Shown: positions 17,967-25,590 of the stretch, in pieces
How the letters are laid out: each line of letters opens with the position of its first letter
How positions within the stretch are numbered: the stretch's first letter is position 1
IMG/VR virus record: IMGVR_UViG_3300020404_001626
Span: 1-27,436 of that record
Source of the DNA: a virus
DNA: 27,436 bases
Strand: one strand, 5' to 3'
Notes under the pieces: model-generated
Seen by the model: only the letters and a program-made list of their open reading frames with translations
Told to the model about the DNA's origin: nothing
Database searches by the model: none
Position numbers and translations under genes: made by a program

Positions 17967-18266
17967 CTAAGGACCAGCGAAAACTGTAGGACTTCCTGTT
18001 GCAACACTTGTGCAGTCTGTAATAGCATCGCCAACTCTACCTACACCTTTACCATTAGCAAATACTTCTGTGCTACCTGTTGTAATAGGAGCGGCATGAT
18101 TAGGACACGGCACAATCGAAGGTTCATCATGGGTAGTATTGTTATCGTCTTGCCTAGATACTCCTGTACCATTTACATATACATCACCACTACACTCATC
18201 TCTTTTTGGGGTAGAACAGTGTACTACATCTGAATCTACACTATCACCTCTACATACTGCCGGCAC
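17967..18266 (-). CDS. PAAR-domain baseplate spike tip protein
   Basis: A PAAR protein forms the sharp, zinc-containing cone that caps the beta-helical spike of contractile tails (gp5.4 in T4); here it would sit on gp5. The product begins MPAVCRGDSVDSD and has the repeated V-Y/F-V/A-N-G-x-G-V pattern (VYVNGTGVSR, VFANGKGVGRVGD) with Cys and His residues (HCSTP, CPNHAAP) suited to metal binding. The GTG start at 18266 is chosen because GGAG sits seven bases upstream and because PAAR proteins typically begin Met-Pro-Ala-Val-Cys. A TTG two codons earlier is too close to the GGAG, and the frame is closed just upstream. Length is 99 residues, normal for the family. The gene overlaps the end of the 67-aa gene by 17 bp. 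Confidence 0.9.
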   Translation of the reverse strand: MPAVCRGDSVDSDVVHCSTPKRDECSGDVYVNGTGVSRQDDNNTTHDEPSIVPCPNHAAPITTGSTEVFANGKGVGRVGDAITDCTSVATGSPTVFAGP

Positions 18267-18453
18267 GTTCAATCTCCATTAATTTTTGTAACTTTGTATT
18301 CCATTTTGCAATTTCTTCATGTTGTTCTTCTGTATGTGGACCTTCTGGAATTTCTGGTAAAAACTCAATTACATGATCAAAGTCGTTAGGTATTGCATCA
18401 TAGTCTGTATACGTTTGCAATTCATTATTTTTCATTACTACAAATTTATGCAT
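18250..18453 (-). CDS. Small conserved protein between gp5 and PAAR, function unknown
   Basis: This gene encodes 67 residues, acidic in the middle (DYDAIPNDFDHVIEFLPEIPEGPH) and likely helical at the end (EEQHEEIAKWNTKLQKLMEIE). It has no signal peptide, membrane segment or cysteine. The start is ATG at 18453 within TAATG, overlapping the gp5 stop; an internal ATG at 18435 (MKNNELQTY) is a possible alternative start. It overlaps the PAAR start by 17 bp. Small proteins of this size and motif between gp5 and PAAR are, as far as I recall, usual in marine T4-like phages, but I know of no assigned function. Position suggests a hub or spike accessory or assembly protein; that is inference only. Confidence 0.8.
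   Translation of the reverse strand: MHKFVVMKNNELQTYTDYDAIPNDFDHVIEFLPEIPEGPHTEEQHEEIAKWNTKLQKLMEIERAGSM
18273..18276 (-). promoter_or_regulatory. Ribosome binding site deciding the GTG start of PAAR
   Basis: GGAG on the minus strand lies inside the end of the 67-aa gene, seven bases before GTG at 18266. It is only three bases before the TTG at 18272, so it selects the GTG start. Confidence 0.65.
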
Positions 18454-21260
18454 TAAAATGGTCCATCTAATCCTGCGTTTTCATTTTTTGATTGTTCTTC
18501 TGTTTGCACTGATGCTGTTCCTTCACCATTATCAATTGCGGCTGGTGGTGTTACATCAGCTAACGGAGTCAAATCTCCGTTTTTAATTTGTTGCCAAAAA
18601 CCTTTTCCTGATTCGATTCTCTTTGGTGTTTTTGCTCCTGGATTAGCGTAACCAACAGCATTTTGAAATTGTTTTCCTAAACTAGTAAAGTTAGTATCAG
18701 TCCAAGTAATAAATCTTGCCTTTGGTCCTTTGGTCAAATAAGCAACTGCTAGTTTACAAGCAACTTTAGGATCATTTGCTAATTCTGGATTTTTGTAAAT
18801 ATCTACCCCAATAAATCCTCCGTATAATTTATAATTGTCTGTACCAGTTAATTGGATTAATCCACGTCCTCTATATCTCCAGCCATCACCAGTTTCAGGT
18901 CCGCCGTTGCCCATTCTGCTTCCATAAACAACACTACCTATTTCTACAGGCTTTCTATGTAACTGTTCTGATAATTGATAACCGCCAGGCTTCTTAAACA
19001 TTCTAAATGTAGATCTTAATCCTTGGGCACTATAATTTAAATTTTCACTTCTTGGTTCAAAACGACATTCAGCTTGGACCTGTGCAATAGCCATAGCTAA
19101 TGCTTCTCCTGCTCCTCCTTCTACTGCTCCGCTTTGTAATGCTTTTACCGGATCTAATCCTAAGGCTTTTATAAGTTCGCTTAAGAAAAATCTTTTTGAC
19201 TCTGTTCTTGATATTGGTTCTGACGGTTGTGTTCCAACTGTGCCGTCATCATTGCTTTTAAATACTTTGTCTATTTCAACAACTTTTGGATCCGAATCTC
19301 CTGCTCTATATACACCAGAGGTGCTGTTACGTTCAGGCATGTCTGATTCTTTCTCCAACGTTGGAGATGATTGCCTTAAAGAAGGTGATGATTGAATAAT
19401 ACTTTCTGTAGACCCCGGAGTATGTCCTGATGGATTGTAACTTTCGTGTCCTGCCCAAGGTTCGTGTAACGGAACACGTCTTGGAGTGGCCGCTTCTGCG
19501 GCTTCGCCTGCTCTTGTTGCATCTGCTGTTACTCTTAATGGATTTCCGTCAGCATCATTAATAACTTGATTATCCTTGTCGCGTACTTCGTCAGCATCGT
19601 CTAAAGAATTACCAGTTGCTGGTTTAGTAAATGTGTCACCAATTACATCTGCTGTGTCTGCTGATGTTGCTGGTATTGTACTATTCATGTGTATATGGTT
19701 ACCTGCTGTTTCAAGATGATTGACTCCAGATTTAATTTCTGTATTACCTGTACTAGCATCAAGTTTATTGTTTAGAAAACTTTTAATTTGTGTGCTTTGA
19801 TAACTAGTAAGTTTGTTTTCTCCAAGTGTGTTTAAGTTAAATGCACCATTTACAGTCTGCCTATAATCACCAACTACTTTACTATGGAAGTTTGCATTTA
19901 CAGCAATGTGTCCATCTTGACTAACTTGTAAATTGTAATCTCCAGATATGGTTGATCTTTGTGTACCAGCGATTTGAACATCTTCGTCGGCGCCTATTGC
20001 TTTTTGTCTAGCACCACTTACTCTAAGGTCCTGATTAACTCCAACATTTTTTGTATCGTTATTTGAAATAATAACATCATTGTTTTGACCCACTTGAACT
20101 TTTTTATCTCTACCTGTTGTTAAATTATAATCTCTGCCTGCTCTAATATTGATATCTCTGTCAGCTGTTATGTTAAGATCAGTTTCAGTCCTAATGTTGA
20201 TACTGTCATTAGCGTAAACATCTATTTTACCGTTACCTGTAAGTTCAATCCATGCACTACCTTGTGCGTTACCTATATAAATTAAATCTTCAGTATTATG
20301 TAATAATATCTGATGTCCGGTTCTAGTTTTTAGTTTAATGTGTTCGTTGAAAGGCAGTGTTACATCAGCTCTAGAAACATCTTTGGGTGTAGTTTCAATA
20401 TCAAAATATTTTGCACCAGTAGTTGTAGCTGGTCCTGATCTCAATAATGTTGGATCTCCGTCGTCCATTGTAATTGCCGAGCCGCCAAGTCTACTTCTAA
20501 AAAAATTAACTTTGTTTTGTGCTTCTCCATATCTTCCTTTAGGTCTACCAGGACGCTTGTCTAACGGGCCTGGAGTATTCCATCCGTAAACAGTGTTAGG
20601 GGTATCTCTTCTTGAAGTTGTAGATGTAAGTCCTCTAATAATATCTTCTTGTAATCCTTGTGTTGCTAATACTCTTGACATCATAGGATTATGAGGTCTA
20701 GGAAATTTATCTGGATTCATACCTGCTTTTAAATTTTTTCCATCAACTACTGTAACACGCTTGTTGAATTCTCCTACTGGTAATGGCAAATTTTTAAGAT
20801 CGTTAGGTAAATCTTTTTGAATTATGTTGCTTCCTTTGTCTGAAGGGTATCCGGCAGGTACCATATAATTCATATATTCGTCTTGAATACAACCAATCCA
20901 AAATCCTTGGTTAGGTAATCCTTCAGCAAAAATAACTAAAACTTTAACGCCTGGATCTGGTGGTACTGCCCAAAATCCATAACTCTGTTGTGTATTATAG
21001 TAATCTAGATTTTTACTATTGCTGTCAACATTGTTGACGCCATAAAATGGCATGCAATATCTTACAGTAAAAAGTTGACCTTCTTGTTCGTCATCATTAG
21101 ACGCTACAACGTTAGATAGAAGTTGTACTTTTAAAGAACCTTGTCGTTTAGCATCTAAATGACTTACAACTTTAGCCACGTATGGACCTGGAGACATTTT
21201 TTTGACTCCAGCACCTGCTGACCTTTTGTTTTTTCCGCCTGACGGTAATTCGTATTCCAT
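18453..21260 (-). CDS. 5: Baseplate hub spike gp5-like with C-terminal GH19-type lysozyme domain
   Basis: This is the central spike that pierces the outer membrane and digests peptidoglycan. Domains in order (935-residue numbering) are an OB-fold-like region (GPYVAKVVSHLDAKRQGSLKV and FWAVPPDPGVKVLVIFAEG, within about 20-130), and a VgrG-like repetitive beta-helix (DSINIRTETDLNITADRDIN onward, about 343-500). A linker with HEPWAGHES near 595 follows. A glycoside hydrolase 19-type lysozyme/chitinase domain occupies about 690-890, with AECRFEPRSENLNYSAQGL (first Glu, near 730, the likely catalytic acid) and YRGRGLIQLTGTDNY. T4 gp5 instead carries a T4-lysozyme-type domain before the helix. The ATG at 21260 is preferred because it forms TAATG with the hub stop, as at other junctions here. 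A TTG at 21284 would add eight residues but has a poorly spaced ribosome site. Downstream overlap is with the 67-aa gene. Confidence 0.92.
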   Translation of the reverse strand: MEYELPSGGKNKRSAGAGVKKMSPGPYVAKVVSHLDAKRQGSLKVQLLSNVVASNDDEQEGQLFTVRYCMPFYGVNNVDSNSKNLDYYNTQQSYGFWAVPPDPGVKVLVIFAEGLPNQGFWIGCIQDEYMNYMVPAGYPSDKGSNIIQKDLPNDLKNLPLPVGEFNKRVTVVDGKNLKAGMNPDKFPRPHNPMMSRVLATQGLQEDIIRGLTSTTSRRDTPNTVYGWNTPGPLDKRPGRPKGRYGEAQNKVNFFRSRLGGSAITMDDGDPTLLRSGPATTTGAKYFDIETTPKDVSRADVTLPFNEHIKLKTRTGHQILLHNTEDLIYIGNAQGSAWIELTGNGKIDVYANDSINIRTETDLNITADRDINIRAGRDYNLTTGRDKKVQVGQNNDVIISNNDTKNVGVNQDLRVSGARQKAIGADEDVQIAGTQRSTISGDYNLQVSQDGHIAVNANFHSKVVGDYRQTVNGAFNLNTLGENKLTSYQSTQIKSFLNNKLDASTGNTEIKSGVNHLETAGNHIHMNSTIPATSADTADVIGDTFTKPATGNSLDDADEVRDKDNQVINDADGNPLRVTADATRAGEAAEAATPRRVPLHEPWAGHESYNPSGHTPGSTESIIQSSPSLRQSSPTLEKESDMPERNSTSGVYRAGDSDPKVVEIDKVFKSNDDGTVGTQPSEPISRTESKRFFLSELIKALGLDPVKALQSGAVEGGAGEALAMAIAQVQAECRFEPRSENLNYSAQGLRSTFRMFKKPGGYQLSEQLHRKPVEIGSVVYGSRMGNGGPETGDGWRYRGRGLIQLTGTDNYKLYGGFIGVDIYKNPELANDPKVACKLAVAYLTKGPKARFITWTDTNFTSLGKQFQNAVGYANPGAKTPKRIESGKGFWQQIKNGDLTPLADVTPPAAIDNGEGTASVQTEEQSKNENAGLDGPF

Positions 21261-24200
21261 TAATCTATTCCATAAGGAACCCAAAGTCCTTTTTCATCTA
21301 TATAACCTGTTGTTATTGTTGGTTCAGATGATCCGCCACTACCTGACGCTTGTGCATCATCTGCAAATGTTCCACTGGTATCTCCTGCTTTAGGTGGAGT
21401 TGATACTGGATTTCCTGTTGGGTCTGTTGCTCTTCCTTTTGCAAGTGCTATAAGTCTATCATCACTTGCTTTATTTTGTGCATCTATATTTTCTCTTGCT
21501 GTTTTGCCGGCGGCTAGTTTATCTTTTATATCAGCTTGTAATTGCTTGGCCCTTTCCATAGTGATACCAAGTTGTCCTAATGACACGTTGCTTAGATTAT
21601 TTTGTACTTCTAATTGTTTAATTTTGTACATATCATCATCTTTTGAAACTCCTAATTTTTCTAACTCCCTTAACTCTTTTTCTGCTTTTTTGTTAATCTC
21701 CACAGATTTTTTCGTATTTGATTCAGCTTCATTTTTCTTATCAAAGTTAGGACGTTTAACCATACTAAGCTCTTGTGTAAAAGTGTTGTTTTCTATTCTG
21801 TTAGCAACAGTAATAACTTGATACAATCCACTGAAATTGTCAATTCCGCTTATCGGGACTGCTTGCATTTTATAGTTTCCTAATTCGGGATCAATATCAA
21901 TAGGTGTTTTAAAGTTTATAATAACATCTACTTGTCCACTTTGATGATCCATACTACCATTAGCATTGATATTAATAAATTCTGAGGGTGCTGAATTATA
22001 GTTTCCCATTCCACTATCTGCAATATAATAAGGATCTCCTAATATTCGCATATTTAAAGTAATCAAATCAGCTTCACTTCTAACGATAGCCTCATTGAAT
22101 GCTCTAGCTACTTGTATTTCAGCTGTTTCAGCTATTGCACCTGCAGACAAAGGAACAGTATCATTAGATACTTCTGACTGTGATTTTCTTCCGCCATCTT
22201 GTCCAGGTTTGCCTCCGTCTTCTGATTCTGATACTTCGGTAACATCTTTGTCAGTTGCTTTATTTGCAACATCATTAGATTCTTTGCCGTTCATTTTGTT
22301 TATTGCTGAGAAAAAAGCATTGTCTAATCTAATCTCAAAATCTAAAATATCTTTGTTTTGGCCTGTGTACATATAGTTGTATGCTTTTACCGCTTGCTTA
22401 ACTAATTTGTCGTAGCCTGGTGGAGGACTATTTGGTTTTTGAAAAGAACCTATATGCACATCATATGGTACCACGTTATATACATATATCCTTGGCATTC
22501 TTCCATTTTTTTGTTCTGCTTTAGAATCATGAATAAGATACATTTGAGATTCAATTTTAAACCACGGAACCATTCCTTCTTTGTTTGGTTCAAGAAGCAA
22601 TAGTTGTTTGCCCCAGTCACTTATTAATACTAGTTCTTCAAGTATGCGTTGGATTTTTGTTCCTGATCTAAATTGTATAGTACGTTTGGTAGGATCAATT
22701 GATGTGGCACCACGTGTAAAGTTTTCTGTTCTTGCATCGTATGTAAATGTTGCTTTTCCGAAATCAGCGTTTCCTCCTCCAGTAGGCTCTTCAGGCGCAA
22801 TTTTTGCCAATCCGATAGGATTGATACCCATATCTTTATCAGTAATAACTTTTTTAATAGACTCGCTTAATGTTCCTCTTTTAATACTGTATCCTAATCG
22901 ACCTTCAATTAGTTTTCTTCTAGCAAATGCTGTAGCATATTCTCTTCCACTCTCATCAAAAAGAGTAGATAATGATACGTCTCCTGTTTCAACAATCTCT
23001 AGTGTTTGTTCATCTGAAAATTCTTTAAATTGTAATTCGCCGGTAGTTGCTGTGTCTCTTCCTTTTTTGTTACTGCTATAGAGTGCGGCTTGATCTTTAC
23101 TTGCTCTTTTTGAAGGGAATGCAATTATATATTCGTCTACTTCAATTTTTCCTGCATCTTTAAGAGCAATAGGCTTACCTTTTTCGTCAGTAAGTTTCTC
23201 TTTTAATTTATGTGTGTTAAGATTAGTTGCTATACTATTAATACCTGACTGACACATTTCTTCTAGTGTCCTACCAGAACATTGAATATCTGTGCTTATA
23301 GTTTGTGCATTGTCAGCAAATGCTTCGTCATTAAATGCACTACATAAAAACTGATAAACTGATCCTTCGCTGTCTACATTAAATTCTACACTTACAACTT
23401 TTAACGGCAATAACTTTCTTGTTGTTGGTGCTGAAGGATTTGATTTTTCTATATCCTTCCAACCAATAAACATCATCTCTAAAAGCCACGGTGCTTCTAA
23501 ATAATTGTTATATCCTGCGTTCTTTGCGGCAAGTTGCATTGTTTGTAACAACATTCCCATACTGTATGGTTCTCTAACTTCAAATTTAATTTGGTGAAAG
23601 TTAGTTTGTCTACTTTTTTTATTAGGAGCAATCCATGTATCAATTTCTACATTATTAATAAAATATTGTGTATCAATATTATATCTCATTTCAGCCGCTG
23701 TTCTTGGCTTTCTAGGAGCAGATAATCCTGTGCCTGATCTAAAAACTATCTGTCCATCTGATAATCCATTTGCTATGTATGTGTCATCAGGATAGTTTAC
23801 TTCATCAGGTGACAAACAACCAAAAGCAAAAATATTACTATAACTTGCAAATAATTCTAATTCGTTTGCTAAAGGTAAAGGACTGTTGTCTGGTTGTCTA
23901 TCTGGTTCAATTATAAATTGTGCTATTGCTTCAGGTACAGTCATTCCTGCTGGACCACTTGCGTTTCCAACAGTTGCAACATTTTTAGGTTTAACTGTTT
24001 TTAAAACTTCTGCTCTGCCTTCTGCTGATTGCAAAGACATATTGTTTAGTGCCGCACCTAAATTACCAAATCCTCCAGGCGGTTTAATTCCAGTAAGGTT
24101 GCCTTTGTTATCCATCATGCCACCGAACATAGATGGAACTTCACCTTTTTCTGCTTGGCCTCCTTGCTGTTCGTAAAAATTTGCAAGATTGCCCATACCA

Positions 24201-24322
24201 AATTTCCGCATAAAGGCCGCGGCTACTTTTGGGTCTCCATCTTGACCGACGCCGTTTGGTTTAGGTTTTTTCTGATTAAACTTTCTGGCTACGTCTGATT
24301 CACCATATGGGTCTCTTGCCAA
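21260..24322 (-). CDS. Large baseplate hub protein (gp27-position)
   Basis: This 1020-residue protein lies between gp53 and gp5, where marine T4-like phages carry a long hub subunit in place of T4 gp27 (about 390 residues). Seen are a Gly/Met-rich N-terminus (RKFGMGNLANFYEQQGG, GGMMDNKGNL), and a central beta-rich part including REPYSMGMLLQTMQLAAKNAG and PWLLEMMFIGWKD at about 240-300. A hydrophilic Ser/Asp/Gly linker lies near 715-740. A charged, probably coiled-coil stretch from about 855 to 960 (NKKAEKELRELEKLGVSKDD) and a low-complexity end follow. The start is TTG: AGGAG lies six bases upstream, the frame has a stop four codons upstream, and no ATG is available. The stop overlaps the gp5 ATG. 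Hub identity is inferred from position and size; a trimeric adaptor between tube and spike is expected. Confidence 0.82.
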   Translation of the reverse strand: MARDPYGESDVARKFNQKKPKPNGVGQDGDPKVAAAFMRKFGMGNLANFYEQQGGQAEKGEVPSMFGGMMDNKGNLTGIKPPGGFGNLGAALNNMSLQSAEGRAEVLKTVKPKNVATVGNASGPAGMTVPEAIAQFIIEPDRQPDNSPLPLANELELFASYSNIFAFGCLSPDEVNYPDDTYIANGLSDGQIVFRSGTGLSAPRKPRTAAEMRYNIDTQYFINNVEIDTWIAPNKKSRQTNFHQIKFEVREPYSMGMLLQTMQLAAKNAGYNNYLEAPWLLEMMFIGWKDIEKSNPSAPTTRKLLPLKVVSVEFNVDSEGSVYQFLCSAFNDEAFADNAQTISTDIQCSGRTLEEMCQSGINSIATNLNTHKLKEKLTDEKGKPIALKDAGKIEVDEYIIAFPSKRASKDQAALYSSNKKGRDTATTGELQFKEFSDEQTLEIVETGDVSLSTLFDESGREYATAFARRKLIEGRLGYSIKRGTLSESIKKVITDKDMGINPIGLAKIAPEEPTGGGNADFGKATFTYDARTENFTRGATSIDPTKRTIQFRSGTKIQRILEELVLISDWGKQLLLLEPNKEGMVPWFKIESQMYLIHDSKAEQKNGRMPRIYVYNVVPYDVHIGSFQKPNSPPPGYDKLVKQAVKAYNYMYTGQNKDILDFEIRLDNAFFSAINKMNGKESNDVANKATDKDVTEVSESEDGGKPGQDGGRKSQSEVSNDTVPLSAGAIAETAEIQVARAFNEAIVRSEADLITLNMRILGDPYYIADSGMGNYNSAPSEFININANGSMDHQSGQVDVIINFKTPIDIDPELGNYKMQAVPISGIDNFSGLYQVITVANRIENNTFTQELSMVKRPNFDKKNEAESNTKKSVEINKKAEKELRELEKLGVSKDDDMYKIKQLEVQNNLSNVSLGQLGITMERAKQLQADIKDKLAAGKTARENIDAQNKASDDRLIALAKGRATDPTGNPVSTPPKAGDTSGTFADDAQASGSGGSSEPTITTGYIDEKGLWVPYGID

Positions 24323-24323
24323 T

Positions 24324-24614
24324 TTACTCTCCTAGTGTTTCTTTAACACGCTCTGGACTTGGTAAGAAAATTTGTATCCCTGGAACTAAATCGTAAATAG
24401 GATCTTCAAGTACGTCTAAGTTCCTTTGTGTAAATATCCACCAAAGCCTATTGTCACCATACATATCATACGCAAGTAAATCTGGTCTGTGTAGATACTG
24501 AGGCTCAACAGTATATAGTGGATCATCAGAGTATGCTGGCACTGGTCTGATAGTTAAAACGTCTAAAGTTCCTGATATGCCAATTTGAGTTTTTCCGTAT
24601 GGACTACTGCTCAT
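24324..24614 (-). CDS. 53: Baseplate wedge protein gp53-like
   Basis: In T4, gp53 clamps gp6, gp25 and gp7 together in the wedge. This product has 96 residues (T4 gp53 about 196), so only the core is present. Family hallmarks seen are RPDLLAYDMYGDNRLWWIFTQRN at about 43-65, a LysM-like alpha/beta turn, and then DPIYDLVPGIQIFLPS, the usual strand that ends gp53/LysM-type tail proteins. The start is ATG at 24614 in TAATG with the gp48 stop; the stop is one base before the hub TTG. Its position between the tube-end gene and the hub fits the marine T4-like order. The short length is shared, as I recall, with other marine relatives. Confidence 0.85.
   Translation of the reverse strand: MSSSPYGKTQIGISGTLDVLTIRPVPAYSDDPLYTVEPQYLHRPDLLAYDMYGDNRLWWIFTQRNLDVLEDPIYDLVPGIQIFLPSPERVKETLGE
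24329..24333 (-). promoter_or_regulatory. Ribosome binding site for the TTG-started hub gene
   Basis: AGGAG on the minus strand lies inside the last codons of gp53, six bases before TTG at 24322. Because the frame is closed just upstream and has no ATG there, this site supports TTG as the true start. Confidence 0.7.
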
Positions 24615-25510
24615 TAAATGTACCCCGCACCTAAGTTACTTCCGTTAATGAAGTTTTTGTAACTAAATTTAGTTTGTTTATCTCTACTGTAAATTGGTTG
24701 CACTGTAATACTAAACTGTGATTCAGCAGGTGCCCAACCAAACTTACGACTGCCACCAAATTCTCCCATTGCGGCTAAATCGCCTGGAGTAAATCCGCAG
24801 GCAATATAATCTACTTCGTTAGGTAAGTCAACTGTAAAGTTTTGAATAATTACTGGAACATTATTAAAAACGTAATCTCCATAACCATTTAATTTTGCAA
24901 TAGGTGGTGGTGCACCTGATCCTCTAGAACCATAGTCCATTTTGGTCATAGTTCTTAAGTAATGTAAACATGCTGTCCAGTACTGTGCATCTACACTATC
25001 TTGACAATAAAATTGTCCTACTATAGTCATTGCATCCACTTGTGAGTTCTGATATGCAAAGAACGGATAATTATTATGTATAGGGGAAACTGTATTATAT
25101 GCGGCTGAATGGCTCACAATGATCGTTGGAGTATACGGAAAAACCATATGTCCTTCATATTTAGAAAATAACGGATTAAGTAATCCTGATGTCTGCCCTA
25201 ATGAGGGAGGCACTGATAATTTAACACGCCAATCTTTGTCTTCAACTTCTACTGCAAATGATGCTGGTGCTTTTGCCGCAAAAGCGTTTCCGCCTTTGCC
25301 TGGTAAATTCTTACCACGTAAACCACTTACAAGATCTTCCGCTCCTGCTGAAATACCATCAAATATGCCTTGGCCGATGTCTTTGGCTTTATCAATAGCT
25401 CCTGTTACGAAATCAGGTGCATTAGTTAACGAACTTTGTCCTGCGGCTTTAGTACCACTCTTAATTGTTGGGCCTGCGCCACCGAATGCTGATAGATCTG
25501 GTTCTGGCAT
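24614..25510 (-). CDS. 48: Tail tube-baseplate junction protein gp48/gp54-like
   Basis: In T4, gp54 and gp48 cap the hub and nucleate the tail tube. This 298-residue product has a flexible Gly/Ala-rich N-terminus (about 1-85) and then a tube-like domain. Its conserved block reads YEGHMVFPYTPTIIVSHSAA at about 119-138, followed by HNNYPFFAYQNSQVDAMTI, then MTKMDYGSRGSGAPPPIAKL and a FSITVQPIYSR strand near the end. This block is what I recognise from marine T4-like gp48. The start is ATG at 25510 with AGGAG nine bases upstream. It is the first gene of the minus-strand run, with a TAAATA element upstream. Length is slightly below T4 gp48 (364) and near T4 gp54 (320), so assignment between the two rests on recall. 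Confidence 0.82.
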   Translation of the reverse strand: MPEPDLSAFGGAGPTIKSGTKAAGQSSLTNAPDFVTGAIDKAKDIGQGIFDGISAGAEDLVSGLRGKNLPGKGGNAFAAKAPASFAVEVEDKDWRVKLSVPPSLGQTSGLLNPLFSKYEGHMVFPYTPTIIVSHSAAYNTVSPIHNNYPFFAYQNSQVDAMTIVGQFYCQDSVDAQYWTACLHYLRTMTKMDYGSRGSGAPPPIAKLNGYGDYVFNNVPVIIQNFTVDLPNEVDYIACGFTPGDLAAMGEFGGSRKFGWAPAESQFSITVQPIYSRDKQTKFSYKNFINGSNLGAGYI

Positions 25511-25532
25511 ATTAATTGTCTCCTATATACAT

Positions 25533-25540
25533 TATTTAGT
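25533..25540 (-). promoter_or_regulatory. Candidate T4-type late promoter for the baseplate operon
   Basis: The minus strand reads ACTAAATA, matching six of eight bases of the T4 late promoter TATAAATA, 22 bases before the gp48 ATG and just upstream of its AGGAG. It lies in the only intergenic region that can drive the operon from inside this window. It is tentative because a six-base match is weak. Confidence 0.35.
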
Positions 25541-25568
25541 TGACTTTATTAACAGAGTAGTTTATAAT
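25540..25568 (+). promoter_or_regulatory. Strong sigma70-type promoter of the gp55 gene
   Basis: The -35 box is TTGACT at 25540-25545 and the -10 box TATAAT at 25563-25568, with a 17-bp spacer, one base from the bacterial consensus. Start of transcription is expected near 25575. A GGAG at 25582-25585 precedes the ATG by five bases, giving a very short leader. The -35 box touches the candidate late promoter on the opposite strand. Confidence 0.85.
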
Positions 25569-25590
25569 ATAACAAACAATCGGAGAAAAT

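Noticed and set aside
21261-21284. TTG start for gp5 adding eight residues
   Set aside because: AGGA is only two to three bases from the TTG, while the ATG at 21260 forms the TAATG overlap seen at other junctions. Not excluded, only less likely.
22581-23081. 166-codon plus-strand frame antisense to the hub gene
   Set aside because: No start signal, and hydrophobic Ser/Leu-rich composition is that expected from antisense of the hub coding sequence.
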